Positions 24,146 through 32,343 of a stretch of DNA of 32,591 nucleotides are shown here, in pieces. The position numbers and the translations under genes were made by a program. Source of the stretch: Leyella stercorea (GTDB lineage: Bacteria; Bacteroidota; Bacteroidia; Bacteroidales; Bacteroidaceae); assembly GCF_021531655.1 (NCBI RefSeq), contig NZ_JADYUF010000040.1:1-32591 (forward strand), in the 5' to 3' direction. Every line of letters begins with the position of its first letter. Position 1 is the stretch's first letter. The notes beneath the pieces are model-generated. The model was given only the letters and a program-made list of their open reading frames with translations, ran no database searches and was not told the origin of the DNA.

Positions 24146-24709
24146 ATGCATCCATTAGAGAAATTTGAGTATTGCCCCATGTGCGGCAGTCATCACTTTG
24201 TAGAGAACAGCAAAGCAAGTAAGAAATGCGAGAACTGCGGATTTGAGTTTTTTATGAATCCCAGCTCTGCCAACGTAGCAATCATCACCAACAGCAAGGG
24301 CGAAATACTCGTAGAACGCCGTCGCAACGAACCCGCCAAGGGCACGCTCGACCTGCCAGGAGGATTTGCCGAACTGGGCGAAACTGCCGAACAGGGCGTT
24401 GCACGTGAGGTTATGGAAGAGACAGGACTGAAGGTTACGGAGTCGAAATACCTCTTCTCGCTGCCCAACATCTACCGCTATAGCCGCATCGACATACACA
24501 CACTCGACATGTTCTTTGAGTGTAAGGTGGAAGACGAGAGCGTGCTCACAGCCAACGACGACGCTGCTGAATGCATGTGGATAGCACCCGGCGACATACA
24601 TACGGAACAGTTCGGACTGCGCAGCGTGCGCTGGGGACTCATCAAATTCCTCGGACGTGAGGAGCGTTTTTCGCCCGAAAATCGCGAAAATGTGGATAAA
24701 AATGTGTAA
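24146..24709 (+). CDS. Nudix hydrolase with N-terminal zinc ribbon
   Basis: A 187-residue enzyme joining a small zinc ribbon (C10, C13, C28 and C31 in CPMCG and CENCG) to a Nudix domain. The Nudix box is complete: G73, E79, then REVMEETGL at 87-95. The arrangement resembles NADH pyrophosphatase (NudC)-like enzymes, which hydrolyse nucleoside diphosphates linked to another group, but the longer NudC N-terminal domain is absent, so the substrate is open. Cytoplasmic. The stop codon overlaps the -7 box of the next gene. Confidence 0.88.
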   Translation: MHPLEKFEYCPMCGSHHFVENSKASKKCENCGFEFFMNPSSANVAIITNSKGEILVERRRNEPAKGTLDLPGGFAELGETAEQGVAREVMEETGLKVTESKYLFSLPNIYRYSRIDIHTLDMFFECKVEDESVLTANDDAAECMWIAPGDIHTEQFGLRSVRWGLIKFLGREERFSPENRENVDKNV

Positions 24710-24714
24710 GTTTG
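24707..24714 (+). promoter_or_regulatory. -7 box overlapping the Nudix stop codon
   Basis: TAAGTTTG matches TAnnTTTG, and its first three bases are the TAA stop of the Nudix gene. A -33 box is not clear. It would give a leader of roughly 50 bases for the DUF4369 lipoprotein. Confidence 0.45.
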
Positions 24715-24769
24715 CAGTCTATTAGTCAATAGACACACATTTTTATATATAGCATAATAACAAAAAACA

Positions 24770-25945
24770 ATGAAGATAAAACCATTAAACAGCCTCTTCG
24801 CCATCGCTTTGGCGGTAGTGGCAGTGCTGGGCATGGCCTCATGCAACGAAAAGAAGTTCCACGTCAACGGTACTATCGGCAACGCTGCCGACTCAACGCT
24901 CTACTTTGAGAATATGAGTCTGAACGGTCCGGTGGTAATCGATTCGGTGAAACTATCGGCCGACGGCACCTTCGACTTTGACGACAAGGCCCCTACAGCA
25001 CCCGAGTTCTACCGCCTGCGCATTGCCGGACAAATCATAAACATTGCCATTGACTCTACAGAGACGGTCAGCATAAAGGCAGAATATCCAGGTATGGCGT
25101 CGCAGTATGAGGTAAGCGGATCGGAAGAGTGCTCGCGCATCAAGGAGCTTACGCTCATGCAGATGGGACTGCAGACACAGCTCAACGCCATTGCAAACAA
25201 TCCGCAGCTCGGAGCCGATGCAGTCAACGACAGCGTGGCACGTGTTGTTGAAGCATACAAGACCCGCGTGAAGACCGACTACATCTTCAAGGAGCCTATG
25301 AAGGCCTCGTCTTACTTCGCATTGTTCCAGACTTTGAACGCTGGCGGACAGTCGGTGCTGATATTCAATCCACGTTCGTCAGAGCAGGACGTGAAGGTTT
25401 TTGCTGCCGTGGCTACAAGTTGGGACACTTTCTATCCTAACGAGGAGCGTGGCGAGAACCTCCATAACATAGCCATCGAGGGCATGAAGGACATACGCAT
25501 CATCAAGAACAAGCAGGCGCAGGGCCTCGTGGCTGCCGATAAGGTGAACACTACGGGCATAATCGACTTCACACTGACCGACAATAAGGGTCAGGAGCGC
25601 CGCCTGTCATCGCTTCAGGGCAAGGTTGTGATGCTCGACTTCCACCTCTTTGCGGGCGAAAAGTCATTGCAGCGCATCATGATGCTGCGCGAACTTTACA
25701 ACAAGTATCACGCTGCCGGACTCGAGATATATCAGGTAAGCGTCGACTCTGACGAGCATTTCTGGAAGACTCAGACTGCTGCCCTGCCTTGGATAAGCAC
25801 ACGTGCAGGCGACGACACACGCGTACTGCAACTGTACAACGTACAGCAGGTGCCCACCTTCTTCCTGCTCGACCGCAACTGCAACGTTGTGAAGCGCGAT
25901 GCACAGATCAAGGACATCGATGCTGAGATTAAAGCGCTGCTTTAA
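24770..25945 (+). CDS. DUF4369/TlpA-like lipoprotein lacking CXXC
   Basis: A 391-residue lipoprotein with lipobox LGMASC (C25). Residues 28-110 fit the DUF4369 beta domain (FHVNGTIGNAADSTLYFEN), residues 120-250 are helical, and residues 262-391 form a thioredoxin-like fold of the TlpA/AhpC-TSA type. This domain order is common in Bacteroidetes envelope redox proteins. Where the active site WCxxC should follow the strand VVMLDF, the sequence is HLFAGEKS, with no cysteine. The cis-proline motif QQVPTFFLLD is kept. It is therefore unlikely to be a thiol-disulfide reductase and may bind a ligand or partner. A hairpin spans its stop codon. Confidence 0.85.
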   Translation: MKIKPLNSLFAIALAVVAVLGMASCNEKKFHVNGTIGNAADSTLYFENMSLNGPVVIDSVKLSADGTFDFDDKAPTAPEFYRLRIAGQIINIAIDSTETVSIKAEYPGMASQYEVSGSEECSRIKELTLMQMGLQTQLNAIANNPQLGADAVNDSVARVVEAYKTRVKTDYIFKEPMKASSYFALFQTLNAGGQSVLIFNPRSSEQDVKVFAAVATSWDTFYPNEERGENLHNIAIEGMKDIRIIKNKQAQGLVAADKVNTTGIIDFTLTDNKGQERRLSSLQGKVVMLDFHLFAGEKSLQRIMMLRELYNKYHAAGLEIYQVSVDSDEHFWKTQTAALPWISTRAGDDTRVLQLYNVQQVPTFFLLDRNCNVVKRDAQIKDIDAEIKALL

Positions 25946-25949
25946 TCTC
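25925..25949 (+). terminator. Stop-codon-spanning hairpin
   Basis: A perfect 11-bp stem (GAGATTAAAGC at 25925-25935 with GCTTTAATCTC at 25939-25949) and a 3-base loop overlap the TAA at 25943-25945. No T-run follows. A second, imperfect hairpin (AAAGGGG/CCCCTTT, 25980-26011) lies 30 bases further and ends in TTT, so termination may depend on both. Confidence 0.6.
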
Positions 25950-26132
25950 GGTTGATATGGTGTGGTGGTGCAGACAATAAAAGGGGACCGACTTCACAGC
26001 CGACCCCCTTTGTCTATTATACAATAACATTATGAATTTATAATTTTGGCTATTTTGAAACGTGTGGCGGCAATGCCATCGGCATCAGCCACTGTCATCA
26101 TCACGCTGGCAAAGTTACTATAAATTAACAAC

Positions 26133-26167
26133 TTGCACAATACTCATATATGAGTAAATTTGTGCAA
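26133..26167. promoter_or_regulatory. lemA promoter with long dyad (candidate operator)
   Basis: TTG at 26133-26135 and TAAATTTG at 26155-26162 form a -33/-7 pair with 19-base spacing. Superimposed is a dyad: the 16-bp perfect palindrome TACTCATATATGAGTA at 26141-26156, flanked by TTGCACAA (26133-26140) and its complement TTGTGCAA (26160-26167), with three extra bases on the right side. The dyad covers both promoter boxes, so a dimeric regulator bound there would block polymerase. Confidence 0.7.
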
Positions 26168-26185
26168 CAACCAAATTAAACGAAA

Positions 26186-26782
26186 ATGGAAAAGAAATCG
26201 AACAAAAAAGGATGGATCATCGCAGGTGTGGTGATTCTGGTGATAGCTCTCTGGGGCATTAGCGGATATAACGGTCTGGTGTCGATGGACGAGAACGTGA
26301 ACGGCAAGTGGGCTAACGTTGAGACACAGTATCAGCGTCGCTCCGACCTCATACCTAACCTCGTGAGCACCGTCAAGGGCTATGCCAAGCACGAGAGCCA
26401 GACACTTGAGGCTGTAATGGCTGCACGCTCGCAGGCCACTCAGGTGAAGATTGACCCCTCTAACTGCACTCCGCAGCAGCTGGCACAGTATCAGAAGGCG
26501 CAGGGCGACGTTACCAATGCACTGGGCAAGTTGCTCGCCATCACCGAGAACTATCCCGACCTCAAGGCAAACCAGAACTTCCTCGAACTGCAATCGCAGC
26601 TGGAAGGCACCGAAAACCGCATCAACGTGGCACGCAAAGACTTCAACGATGCTGCCAAGGAATACAACGTGGCTATACGCCGATTCCCCAAAAGCCTGAT
26701 TGCAGGCATGTGCGGTTTTGACAAGAAGAACTACTTCGAGGCAGAGGCTGGAGCCGACAAGGCTCCTAAAGTGGAGTTCTAA
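26186..26782 (+). CDS. lemA: LemA family protein
   Basis: A 198-residue protein with one N-terminal membrane segment (about 10-30) and a long helical body. The LemA signature is visible: YNGLVSMDENVNGKWANVE, then QYQRRSDLIPNLVSTVKGYA, and the near-C-terminal YNVAIRRFPKSLIAG. LemA proteins are membrane-anchored helical bundles of uncertain function, in Bacteroidetes usually paired with TPM-domain proteins. Here the TPM gene starts 3 bases after the stop. Expression is probably governed by the dyad-bearing promoter upstream. Confidence 0.95.
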   Translation: MEKKSNKKGWIIAGVVILVIALWGISGYNGLVSMDENVNGKWANVETQYQRRSDLIPNLVSTVKGYAKHESQTLEAVMAARSQATQVKIDPSNCTPQQLAQYQKAQGDVTNALGKLLAITENYPDLKANQNFLELQSQLEGTENRINVARKDFNDAAKEYNVAIRRFPKSLIAGMCGFDKKNYFEAEAGADKAPKVEF

Positions 26783-26785
26783 ACA

Positions 26786-27757
26786 ATGAACATCGTTAAC
26801 TTTCTATCCCCGTCCATTAAAGGATGGGGCAAGGGAGCGGGGCTTCTTATCGCAGCCCTGCTCTTTGTCTTTACGGCAACTGCTGCCGCAGAGACCAAGC
26901 AATACACCATCGACGACGTGCCCAACGTGCGCCTCAGCGACGTGCGCCAGTATGTGACCGACCCTTCAGCCATTCTCTCTGCTACAGCACGCGACTCTAT
27001 CAACGCCATACTCGGACGCTTGGAGAAGAGCACGGGCATTGAGACTGCCGTGGTAATGCTGCCAAGCATAGGCGACGAAGACATCTTTGACTTTGGCCAC
27101 GAACTGTTCCGCAAGTGGGGAATAGGCAAGAAGAAGAGCGACAACGGACTGCTCATCCTCTTCGTTATGGACCAGAAGAAGGTGAGGTTTACTACCGGTT
27201 ATGGCATAGAAGGCACTATGACCGACGCCATGTCGAAGCGCATCCAGACCACCTTAATGATACCACGCTTCAGGAATGGCAACTGGGATGGCGGTATGGT
27301 AAGCGGCGTCCGTGCCGTGGCGAAGACTCTCGACGGCTCGATGCAGGCAGAAGAGGGCAGCGGCGAGGACGACATTTCGACGATCATGATTACTCTCTTG
27401 GCCATAGTAGTAACAATGCTGATATTCATTTATGCTATGGGCTCGCTGCAACGCTGTCCAAAATGCAAGAAACGCAGTGCCCTGCGCAAGGTGAAGGAGC
27501 AGCACCTGGTGGTGAAGAACAAGAACGGACGCATCATACGACGCATTCTGCGCACCACATACGTATGCAAATACTGCGGCAACACCGTAACCAAGGACAC
27601 CGACGAGAACGATCACGGCAGCGCTATGGCTACTGGTGCCATGCTCGGTTCGATGCTGGGCGGTGGCAATAGAGGCAGCGGATTCGGTGGCGGAAGCTTC
27701 GGTGGAAGCTTCGGAGGCGGCTCAACGGGCGGCGGCGGAGCTACGTCGGGATGGTAA
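26786..27757 (+). CDS. TPM domain membrane protein with zinc ribbon and Gly-rich tail
   Basis: A 323-residue protein with an N-terminal signal or anchor segment (about 17-35), a TPM domain at about 50-185 (including VVMLPSIGD and FTTGYGIEGTMTD), a membrane helix at about 198-218, a cytoplasmic zinc ribbon formed by C224/C227 and C261/C264, and a Gly/Ser-rich tail from 292 ending SGW. TPM domains occur in proteins linked to envelope protein quality control and to photosystem repair in plants. The zinc ribbon embedded after the membrane helix is an extra compared with the simplest family members. A near-perfect small hairpin (CCCCGTCC/GGATGGGG, 26809-26830) lies just inside the coding start. 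It is translationally coupled to lemA. Confidence 0.88.
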   Translation: MNIVNFLSPSIKGWGKGAGLLIAALLFVFTATAAAETKQYTIDDVPNVRLSDVRQYVTDPSAILSATARDSINAILGRLEKSTGIETAVVMLPSIGDEDIFDFGHELFRKWGIGKKKSDNGLLILFVMDQKKVRFTTGYGIEGTMTDAMSKRIQTTLMIPRFRNGNWDGGMVSGVRAVAKTLDGSMQAEEGSGEDDISTIMITLLAIVVTMLIFIYAMGSLQRCPKCKKRSALRKVKEQHLVVKNKNGRIIRRILRTTYVCKYCGNTVTKDTDENDHGSAMATGAMLGSMLGGGNRGSGFGGGSFGGSFGGGSTGGGGATSGW

Positions 27758-27767
27758 GAGAGTTAGG

Positions 27768-27907
27768 AATTTTGAGTTTTGAATTTTGAATTGTCGGCTG
27801 CGCCGATTAGAAATTGATAAATTAGGAATTCAAAGCTCAAAATTCAAAACTCAAAATTGCCATCGGCAACAACTCAAAACACAAAATTCAAAACTCAAAA
27901 TTCGAAT
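27768..27907. repeat. AATTCAAAA-type repeat, copy 2, with 21-bp inverted repeat
   Basis: The gap between the TPM gene and aroQ is filled by AATTTTGA strings on the left and TCAAAATT strings on the right. A perfect 21-bp inverted repeat links 27768-27788 to 27838-27858, enclosing a small GC hairpin, TCGGCTGCGCCGA. In RNA this would fold into a long stem just upstream of aroQ. The block resembles 20870-20987. Confidence 0.8.
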
Positions 27908-27908
27908 T

Positions 27909-28328
27909 ATGAAAATACAAATCATAAACGGACCCAACCTCAATCTGTTGGGAACACGCGAACCCGGAATATACGGCAGCAGCACTTTCGAGGCTTATCT
28001 CGACTCATTGCGCAAGCAGTATCCTGACGTTCAGATAGACTATTATCAAAGCAATATAGAGGGATGCCTCATCGACAAGATGCAGGAAGTGGGGTTCTCA
28101 GCTGACGGAATAATCCTCAATGCCGGCGCATACACCCACACCAGCATAGCATTGCAGGACTGCATACGCTCGCTTAAGAGTCCCGTTATAGAAGTACACA
28201 TAAGCAATGTGCACAAACGCGAGGAGTTCCGACACAAGTCAATGATTTCCTGCGCCTGCCTGGGCGTAATATGCGGATTCGGAATGGACTCTTACCGTCT
28301 GGCACTTGAAGCAATCAAAGCGTTATGA
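27909..28328 (+). CDS. aroQ: Type II 3-dehydroquinate dehydratase
   Basis: A 139-residue enzyme catalysing the third step of the shikimate pathway, dehydration of 3-dehydroquinate to 3-dehydroshikimate. The type II signatures are present in order: INGPNLNLLGTREPGIYG with the catalytic tyrosine at residue 22, the SNIEG segment, NAGAYTHTSIALQD, and EVHISNVHKREEFRH. Length matches the family. The ATG at 27909 is chosen because an upstream in-frame start would translate the AATTCAAAA repeat. Its stop overlaps the methyltransferase start by four bases (ATGA at 28325-28328). Confidence 0.96.
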   Translation: MKIQIINGPNLNLLGTREPGIYGSSTFEAYLDSLRKQYPDVQIDYYQSNIEGCLIDKMQEVGFSADGIILNAGAYTHTSIALQDCIRSLKSPVIEVHISNVHKREEFRHKSMISCACLGVICGFGMDSYRLALEAIKAL

Positions 28329-28960
28329 CAGAAGATATAGAGAAGTATGTTCTCGCCCACTCCGAACCCGAAGGCGACTATCTGTACCGCCTCTACCGCG
28401 CCACCAACATCCATACAATACACGGACGCATGGCATCGGGACATCTGCAAGGACGCTTGCTGAAGATGCTCGTAAGCATGATACGCCCCAAGAACATTCT
28501 TGAGGTGGGCACCTTCTCGGGCTATAGCGCCATCTGCATGGCTGAAGGATTGGACGAAGGAGGAAAGGTGTGGACGTTTGAGATAAACGACGAGATGGAA
28601 GACTTCACCCGTCCGTGGATTGAAAACTCGCCCGTGGCTGACAAGATAGACTTCCGCATAGGCGACGCCAACATTGAAGCGCCTAAGCTTGGCGTGACGT
28701 TCGACCTCGCTTTTGTCGACGGCGACAAACGTACGTATGTCGAGACTTACGAGATGGTGCTACGACTGTTGCGACCCGGAGGATATATCATTGCCGACAA
28801 CACGCTGTGGGACGGTCATGTCACCGACCCGGCTTACGACCACGACCATCAGACACAAGGCATCAGACAATTCAACGACCACGTTGCTGCCGACAACCGT
28901 GTTGAGCAGGTGATAGTGCCGTTGCGCGACGGACTGACGCTTATCAGAAAAAAGGATTAA
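28325..28960 (+). CDS. Class I SAM-dependent O-methyltransferase
   Basis: A 211-residue cytoplasmic methyltransferase of the catechol/caffeoyl-CoA O-methyltransferase group. Motif I ILEVGTFSGYSAI (about 58-70) binds S-adenosylmethionine. LAFVDGDKRTYVETYEMVLRLL supplies the metal-binding aspartate region, and GGYIIADNTLWDGHV supplies the second metal-ligand segment. The substrate cannot be inferred. It is translationally coupled to aroQ through the ATGA overlap and followed by mutS after 39 bases, so the three genes may share a transcript. Confidence 0.9.
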   Translation: MTEDIEKYVLAHSEPEGDYLYRLYRATNIHTIHGRMASGHLQGRLLKMLVSMIRPKNILEVGTFSGYSAICMAEGLDEGGKVWTFEINDEMEDFTRPWIENSPVADKIDFRIGDANIEAPKLGVTFDLAFVDGDKRTYVETYEMVLRLLRPGGYIIADNTLWDGHVTDPAYDHDHQTQGIRQFNDHVAADNRVEQVIVPLRDGLTLIRKKD

Positions 28961-28999
28961 AGACATTAAAGGCTTACAAAAGAACCACTACTATATTAT

Positions 29000-31633
29000 A
29001 TGGCTCAGAAAAAGAATGACGACGGACTGACACCTATGATGCGACAGTTCTACACGTTCAAGAACGAGCATCCCGACGCACTCCTGCTGTTCCGCTGCGG
29101 CGACTTCTACGAGACTTATTCGAGCGATGCCGTTGAAGCGGCTAAGATTCTCGGCATCACTCTGACTCGACGCTCTAACGGAAAGAACCCTTCAAGCGCA
29201 GCAATGGAGATGGCTGGATTTCCTCACCACGCTCTCGACACCTATCTGCCTAAGCTCATCAGGGCTGGCAAACGTGTGGCTATATGCGACCAACTGGAAG
29301 ACCCTAAGCTCACAAAGACGCTCGTGAAGCGTGGCATAACCGAACTTGTCACGCCCGGAGTGGCTATGAGCGACAACGTGCTCAACTATAAGGAGAACAA
29401 CTTCCTTGCTGCCGTGTTCATGACAAAGGCCCAGTGTGGCGTGGCTTTTCTCGACATTTCTACCGGAGAATTTCTAACCGGCGAGGGCACTTTCGACTAT
29501 GTGGAGAAGCTGCTGGCCTCGTTCCAGCCTAAGGAGGTGCTGCACGACCGGCAGATGAAGGCGCAGTTTGAGGAGCATTTCGGCAACCGCTGGTGTACAT
29601 TCCAGCTCGACGACTGGATGCTTACGGAGCAAAGTTCGCGACAGAAGTTGCTGAAACATTTCGGAACGAAGTCGCTCAAGGGTTTCGGCGTAGAACATCT
29701 GAAGCTCGGAGTGATTGCAGCCGGAGCCATATTGCAGTATCTTGAAATGACGCAGCACACCCATCTGGGACACATCACATCATTGCGACGCATCGAGGAA
29801 GACCGATATGTCAGACTAGACAAGTTCACCATACGCTCCCTGGAACTGCTGCAGTCGATGCAGGACGACGGCGTTTCGCTGCTCGACGTTATCGACCGCA
29901 CCACGACAGCAATGGGTGCGCGTATGCTGAAACGCTGGACTGTGTTCCCGCTTATGGACGTTGCTTCTATCAACAAGCGTCTGGATGTGGTGGAGACATT
30001 CTTCCGTAAGCCCGACTTCCGACAGACCATTGACGACAATCTGCATCGTATCGGCGACATGGAGCGCATCATTTCGAAGGTGGCTGTAGGACGAGTGTCG
30101 CCACGCGAGGTAGTACAACTGAAGCTGGCATTGCAAGCCATCATCCCGATAAAGACCGCCTGCCTATACAGCGACAATGAAGAGATACGCTCAATAGGCG
30201 AACGTCTGAACCTATGCGAGTCGCTTCGCGAACGCATTGAGCGTGAAATACAGCCCGATCCGCCTCAGCTCATCAACAAGGGCGACGTTATTGCAGCCGG
30301 ATTCTCGCCCGAACTCGACGAACTGCGGTCGATTTCGCGCGGTGGCAGAGACTATCTGCTGCGCATTCAGGAAGAAGAAGCGCAGAAAACGGGCATTCAG
30401 TCGCTCAAAGTGGGATATAATAACGTGTTCGGATATTATCTTGAGGTGCGCAATACGTACAAGGACCAGGTGCCGCAGGAGTGGATTCGCAAGCAGACTC
30501 TTGCCAATGCCGAACGCTACATAACCCAGGAACTCAAAGAATATGAGGAGAAGATAATGGGAGCCGACGAGAAAATACTCGCCTTGGAAACCCGTCTTTT
30601 CACCGAACTGGTCACCGATATGGCTGAGTTCATACCCCAGATACAGATCAACGCCAACATCATTGCACGCCTCGACTGCCTCCTCTCGTTTGCAAAGGCA
30701 GCCGAAGAGCACCGCTATGTGCGCCCCGTTGTGGCTGACGACTGTGTGCTTCAGATTACGGCAGGGCGTCATCCAGTGATAGAGACGCAGCTGCCTATGG
30801 GTGAGGAATATGTGCCCAACGACATCGAACTGGATGCCGAACAGCAGCAGATAATGATCATTACGGGCCCTAACATGGCGGGTAAGTCGGCTCTGTTGCG
30901 CCAGACCGCGCTCATAACGCTCATGGCTCAGATGGGATGTTTTGTCCCTGCCGAGGCTGCACGCATTGGTCTTGTTGACAAGATATTCACCCGTGTGGGT
31001 GCATCGGACAACATATCATTAGGTGAATCGACCTTTATGGTGGAGATGACGGAGGCTTCTGACATTCTCAACAACGTCACTCCACGCTCGCTCGTGCTCT
31101 TCGACGAGCTTGGACGAGGCACTTCTACCTATGACGGCATCTCCATAGCGTGGGCTATTGTGGAATATCTGCACGATCATCAGGGCGCTCAGGCACGCAC
31201 ACTCTTCGCCACTCACTATCACGAACTGAACGAAATGGAGAAGAACTTCGGTCGTATCAAGAACTATAACGTCAGCGTGAAGGAGCTGAACGGCAAGGTC
31301 ATTTTCCTGCGCAAGCTGATGCGAGGCGGTTCGGAACACTCGTTCGGTATTCATGTGGCTGAGATTGCAGGTATGCCGAAGTCTATCGTCAACCGTGCCA
31401 ACACCATTCTGAAGCAGTTGGAGACTGACAACGCAAGCGTTGGAGTGGAGTCGCGACAGAATCTCGGTTCGTCGTCGGCAGCAGGTATGCAACTCTCGTT
31501 CTTCCAACTCGACGACCCCGTGCTCTGTCAGATACGCGACGAGATTCTAGGTCTTGACATAAACAATCTCACTCCGGTTGAAGCTTTGAACAAACTGAAT
31601 GAGGTGAAGAAGATAATAACGGGACGGTCGTAA
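29000..31633 (+). CDS. mutS: DNA mismatch repair protein MutS
   Basis: An 877-residue mismatch-recognition ATPase. The N-terminal mismatch-reading motif is intact as F36-Y37-E38 in GDFYETY. The lever/clamp region occupies the middle, and the ATPase domain has Walker [10 protein letters not shown] near residue 622-630, the conserved [11 protein letters not shown] stretch, and Walker [15 protein letters not shown] near 700. The C-terminal helices end in [15 protein letters not shown], as in full-length MutS. Length is typical (850-900). No clear promoter was seen in the 39 bases upstream, so it is probably read from the aroQ transcript. No strong hairpin follows the gene. Confidence 0.97.
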   Translation: MAQKKNDDGLTPMMRQFYTFKNEHPDALLLFRCGDFYETYSSDAVEAAKILGITLTRRSNGKNPSSAAMEMAGFPHHALDTYLPKLIRAGKRVAICDQLEDPKLTKTLVKRGITELVTPGVAMSDNVLNYKENNFLAAVFMTKAQCGVAFLDISTGEFLTGEGTFDYVEKLLASFQPKEVLHDRQMKAQFEEHFGNRWCTFQLDDWMLTEQSSRQKLLKHFGTKSLKGFGVEHLKLGVIAAGAILQYLEMTQHTHLGHITSLRRIEEDRYVRLDKFTIRSLELLQSMQDDGVSLLDVIDRTTTAMGARMLKRWTVFPLMDVASINKRLDVVETFFRKPDFRQTIDDNLHRIGDMERIISKVAVGRVSPREVVQLKLALQAIIPIKTACLYSDNEEIRSIGERLNLCESLRERIEREIQPDPPQLINKGDVIAAGFSPELDELRSISRGGRDYLLRIQEEEAQKTGIQSLKVGYNNVFGYYLEVRNTYKDQVPQEWIRKQTLANAERYITQELKEYEEKIMGADEKILALETRLFTELVTDMAEFIPQIQINANIIARLDCLLSFAKAAEEHRYVRPVVADDCVLQITAGRHPVIETQLPMGEEYVPNDIELDAEQQQIMIITGPNMAGKSALLRQTALITLMAQMGCFVPAEAARIGLVDKIFTRVGASDNISLGESTFMVEMTEASDILNNVTPRSLVLFDELGRGTSTYDGISIAWAIVEYLHDHQGAQARTLFATHYHELNEMEKNFGRIKNYNVSVKELNGKVIFLRKLMRGGSEHSFGIHVAEIAGMPKSIVNRANTILKQLETDNASVGVESRQNLGSSSAAGMQLSFFQLDDPVLCQIRDEILGLDINNLTPVEALNKLNEVKKIITGRS

Positions 31634-31693
31634 TCAATAAGGATTGAAGGCAGAATATATAAGGATAAAAGTATATTAATGATACTTGCAAAA

Positions 31694-31755
31694 TGAATAC
31701 GTATTACTTTGCCTTTGAATACGTTTTACTTTGCCGATGAATACGTATTGCTTCC
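31694..31755. repeat. Three 22-bp tandem repeats (GAATACGTATT type)
   Basis: TGAATACGTATTACTTTGCC and close variants begin at 31694, 31716 and 31738, so the period is 22 bases, as in the unrelated AAAAGGA blocks. GAATACGTATT is nearly palindromic (ATACGTAT). It lies 60 bases after the mutS stop. The whole 958-base stretch from 31634 to the end of the window holds only repeats, with no gene. Confidence 0.8.
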
Positions 31756-31806
31756 GAAAGCATGCTTCAACAGATGTCAGTTATATGGGTTGAATGCAAC
31801 AAATGT

Positions 31807-32175
31807 AGGAGGATGGCGTGCTAAAAGTCTAAGCAGCACGCCCCGAAGGGGCAGAAGCACATAGCCCTGGGCACCGCCCTGGGTGTACGGATAGATATAG
31901 TCCAAACGCCCTGTAAGGGCAAAAGCATTGATAATTAACGCTTTTGCCCTTACATGGCGCATTGGTTTTTGCGATACTTTTACCCAGGGCGGTACTCTGG
32001 GTACATAGCATTCAATAAACATTGCGCCCTGTAAGGGCAACTCTATTGAGCCACTGAGAGTTGCCCTTAGGGCGTTAGATTTAATATACCCTTTTCACCC
32101 AGGGCGTTGCCCTTGGCTGTGGAGGTCATTGGGCTTTCAGCCCGCATTCTTTGAGTTTTGACACTCACTCCTCCT
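31807..32175. repeat. Palindrome-rich MITE-like element, copy 2
   Basis: A longer copy (369 bp) of the element at 21101-21343. Its ends are imperfect inverted repeats beginning AGGAGGA and ending TCCTCCT, with TTTTGACACTC near the right end. It contains the modules CCCCGAAGGGG, the CCCTGGG stem, the long CGCCCTGTAAGGGCAAAAGC palindrome around a TTGATAATTAA loop, and GGGCTTTCAGCCC. An additional module with GCCCTGTAAGGGCAACTC and its partner is inserted, showing that the modules can be gained or lost. Confidence 0.7.
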
Positions 32176-32195
32176 ACAGATAACTGTGTTTCGCT

Positions 32196-32302
32196 GTCGT
32201 TTTGAAAAGGAGTCCTTTTGGGTTGCAAAACGAATCCTTTTGGTGAGCAAAAGGGGTCCTTTTGAAGGGCAAAAGGACAACTATTGGAAGGCAAAAGGAG
32301 TC
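32196..32302. repeat. 22-bp repeat block C (right arm of 107-bp inverted repeat)
   Basis: Reverse complement of 20988-21094, matching at 105 of 107 positions without gaps. It sits between the second and third palindromic elements. Near-identity over a non-coding sequence indicates recent duplication or continuing gene conversion. Confidence 0.9.
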
Positions 32303-32343
32303 CTTTATATTTAGGGGTGAATTTCCTCTGATTTCAAATAGTA

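Noticed and set aside
31777..32294. Short minus-strand frames in the last 900 bases
   Set aside because: They read through the palindromic elements and the repeat block, and similar peptides come from the copies near 21 kb, so they are repeat artefacts.
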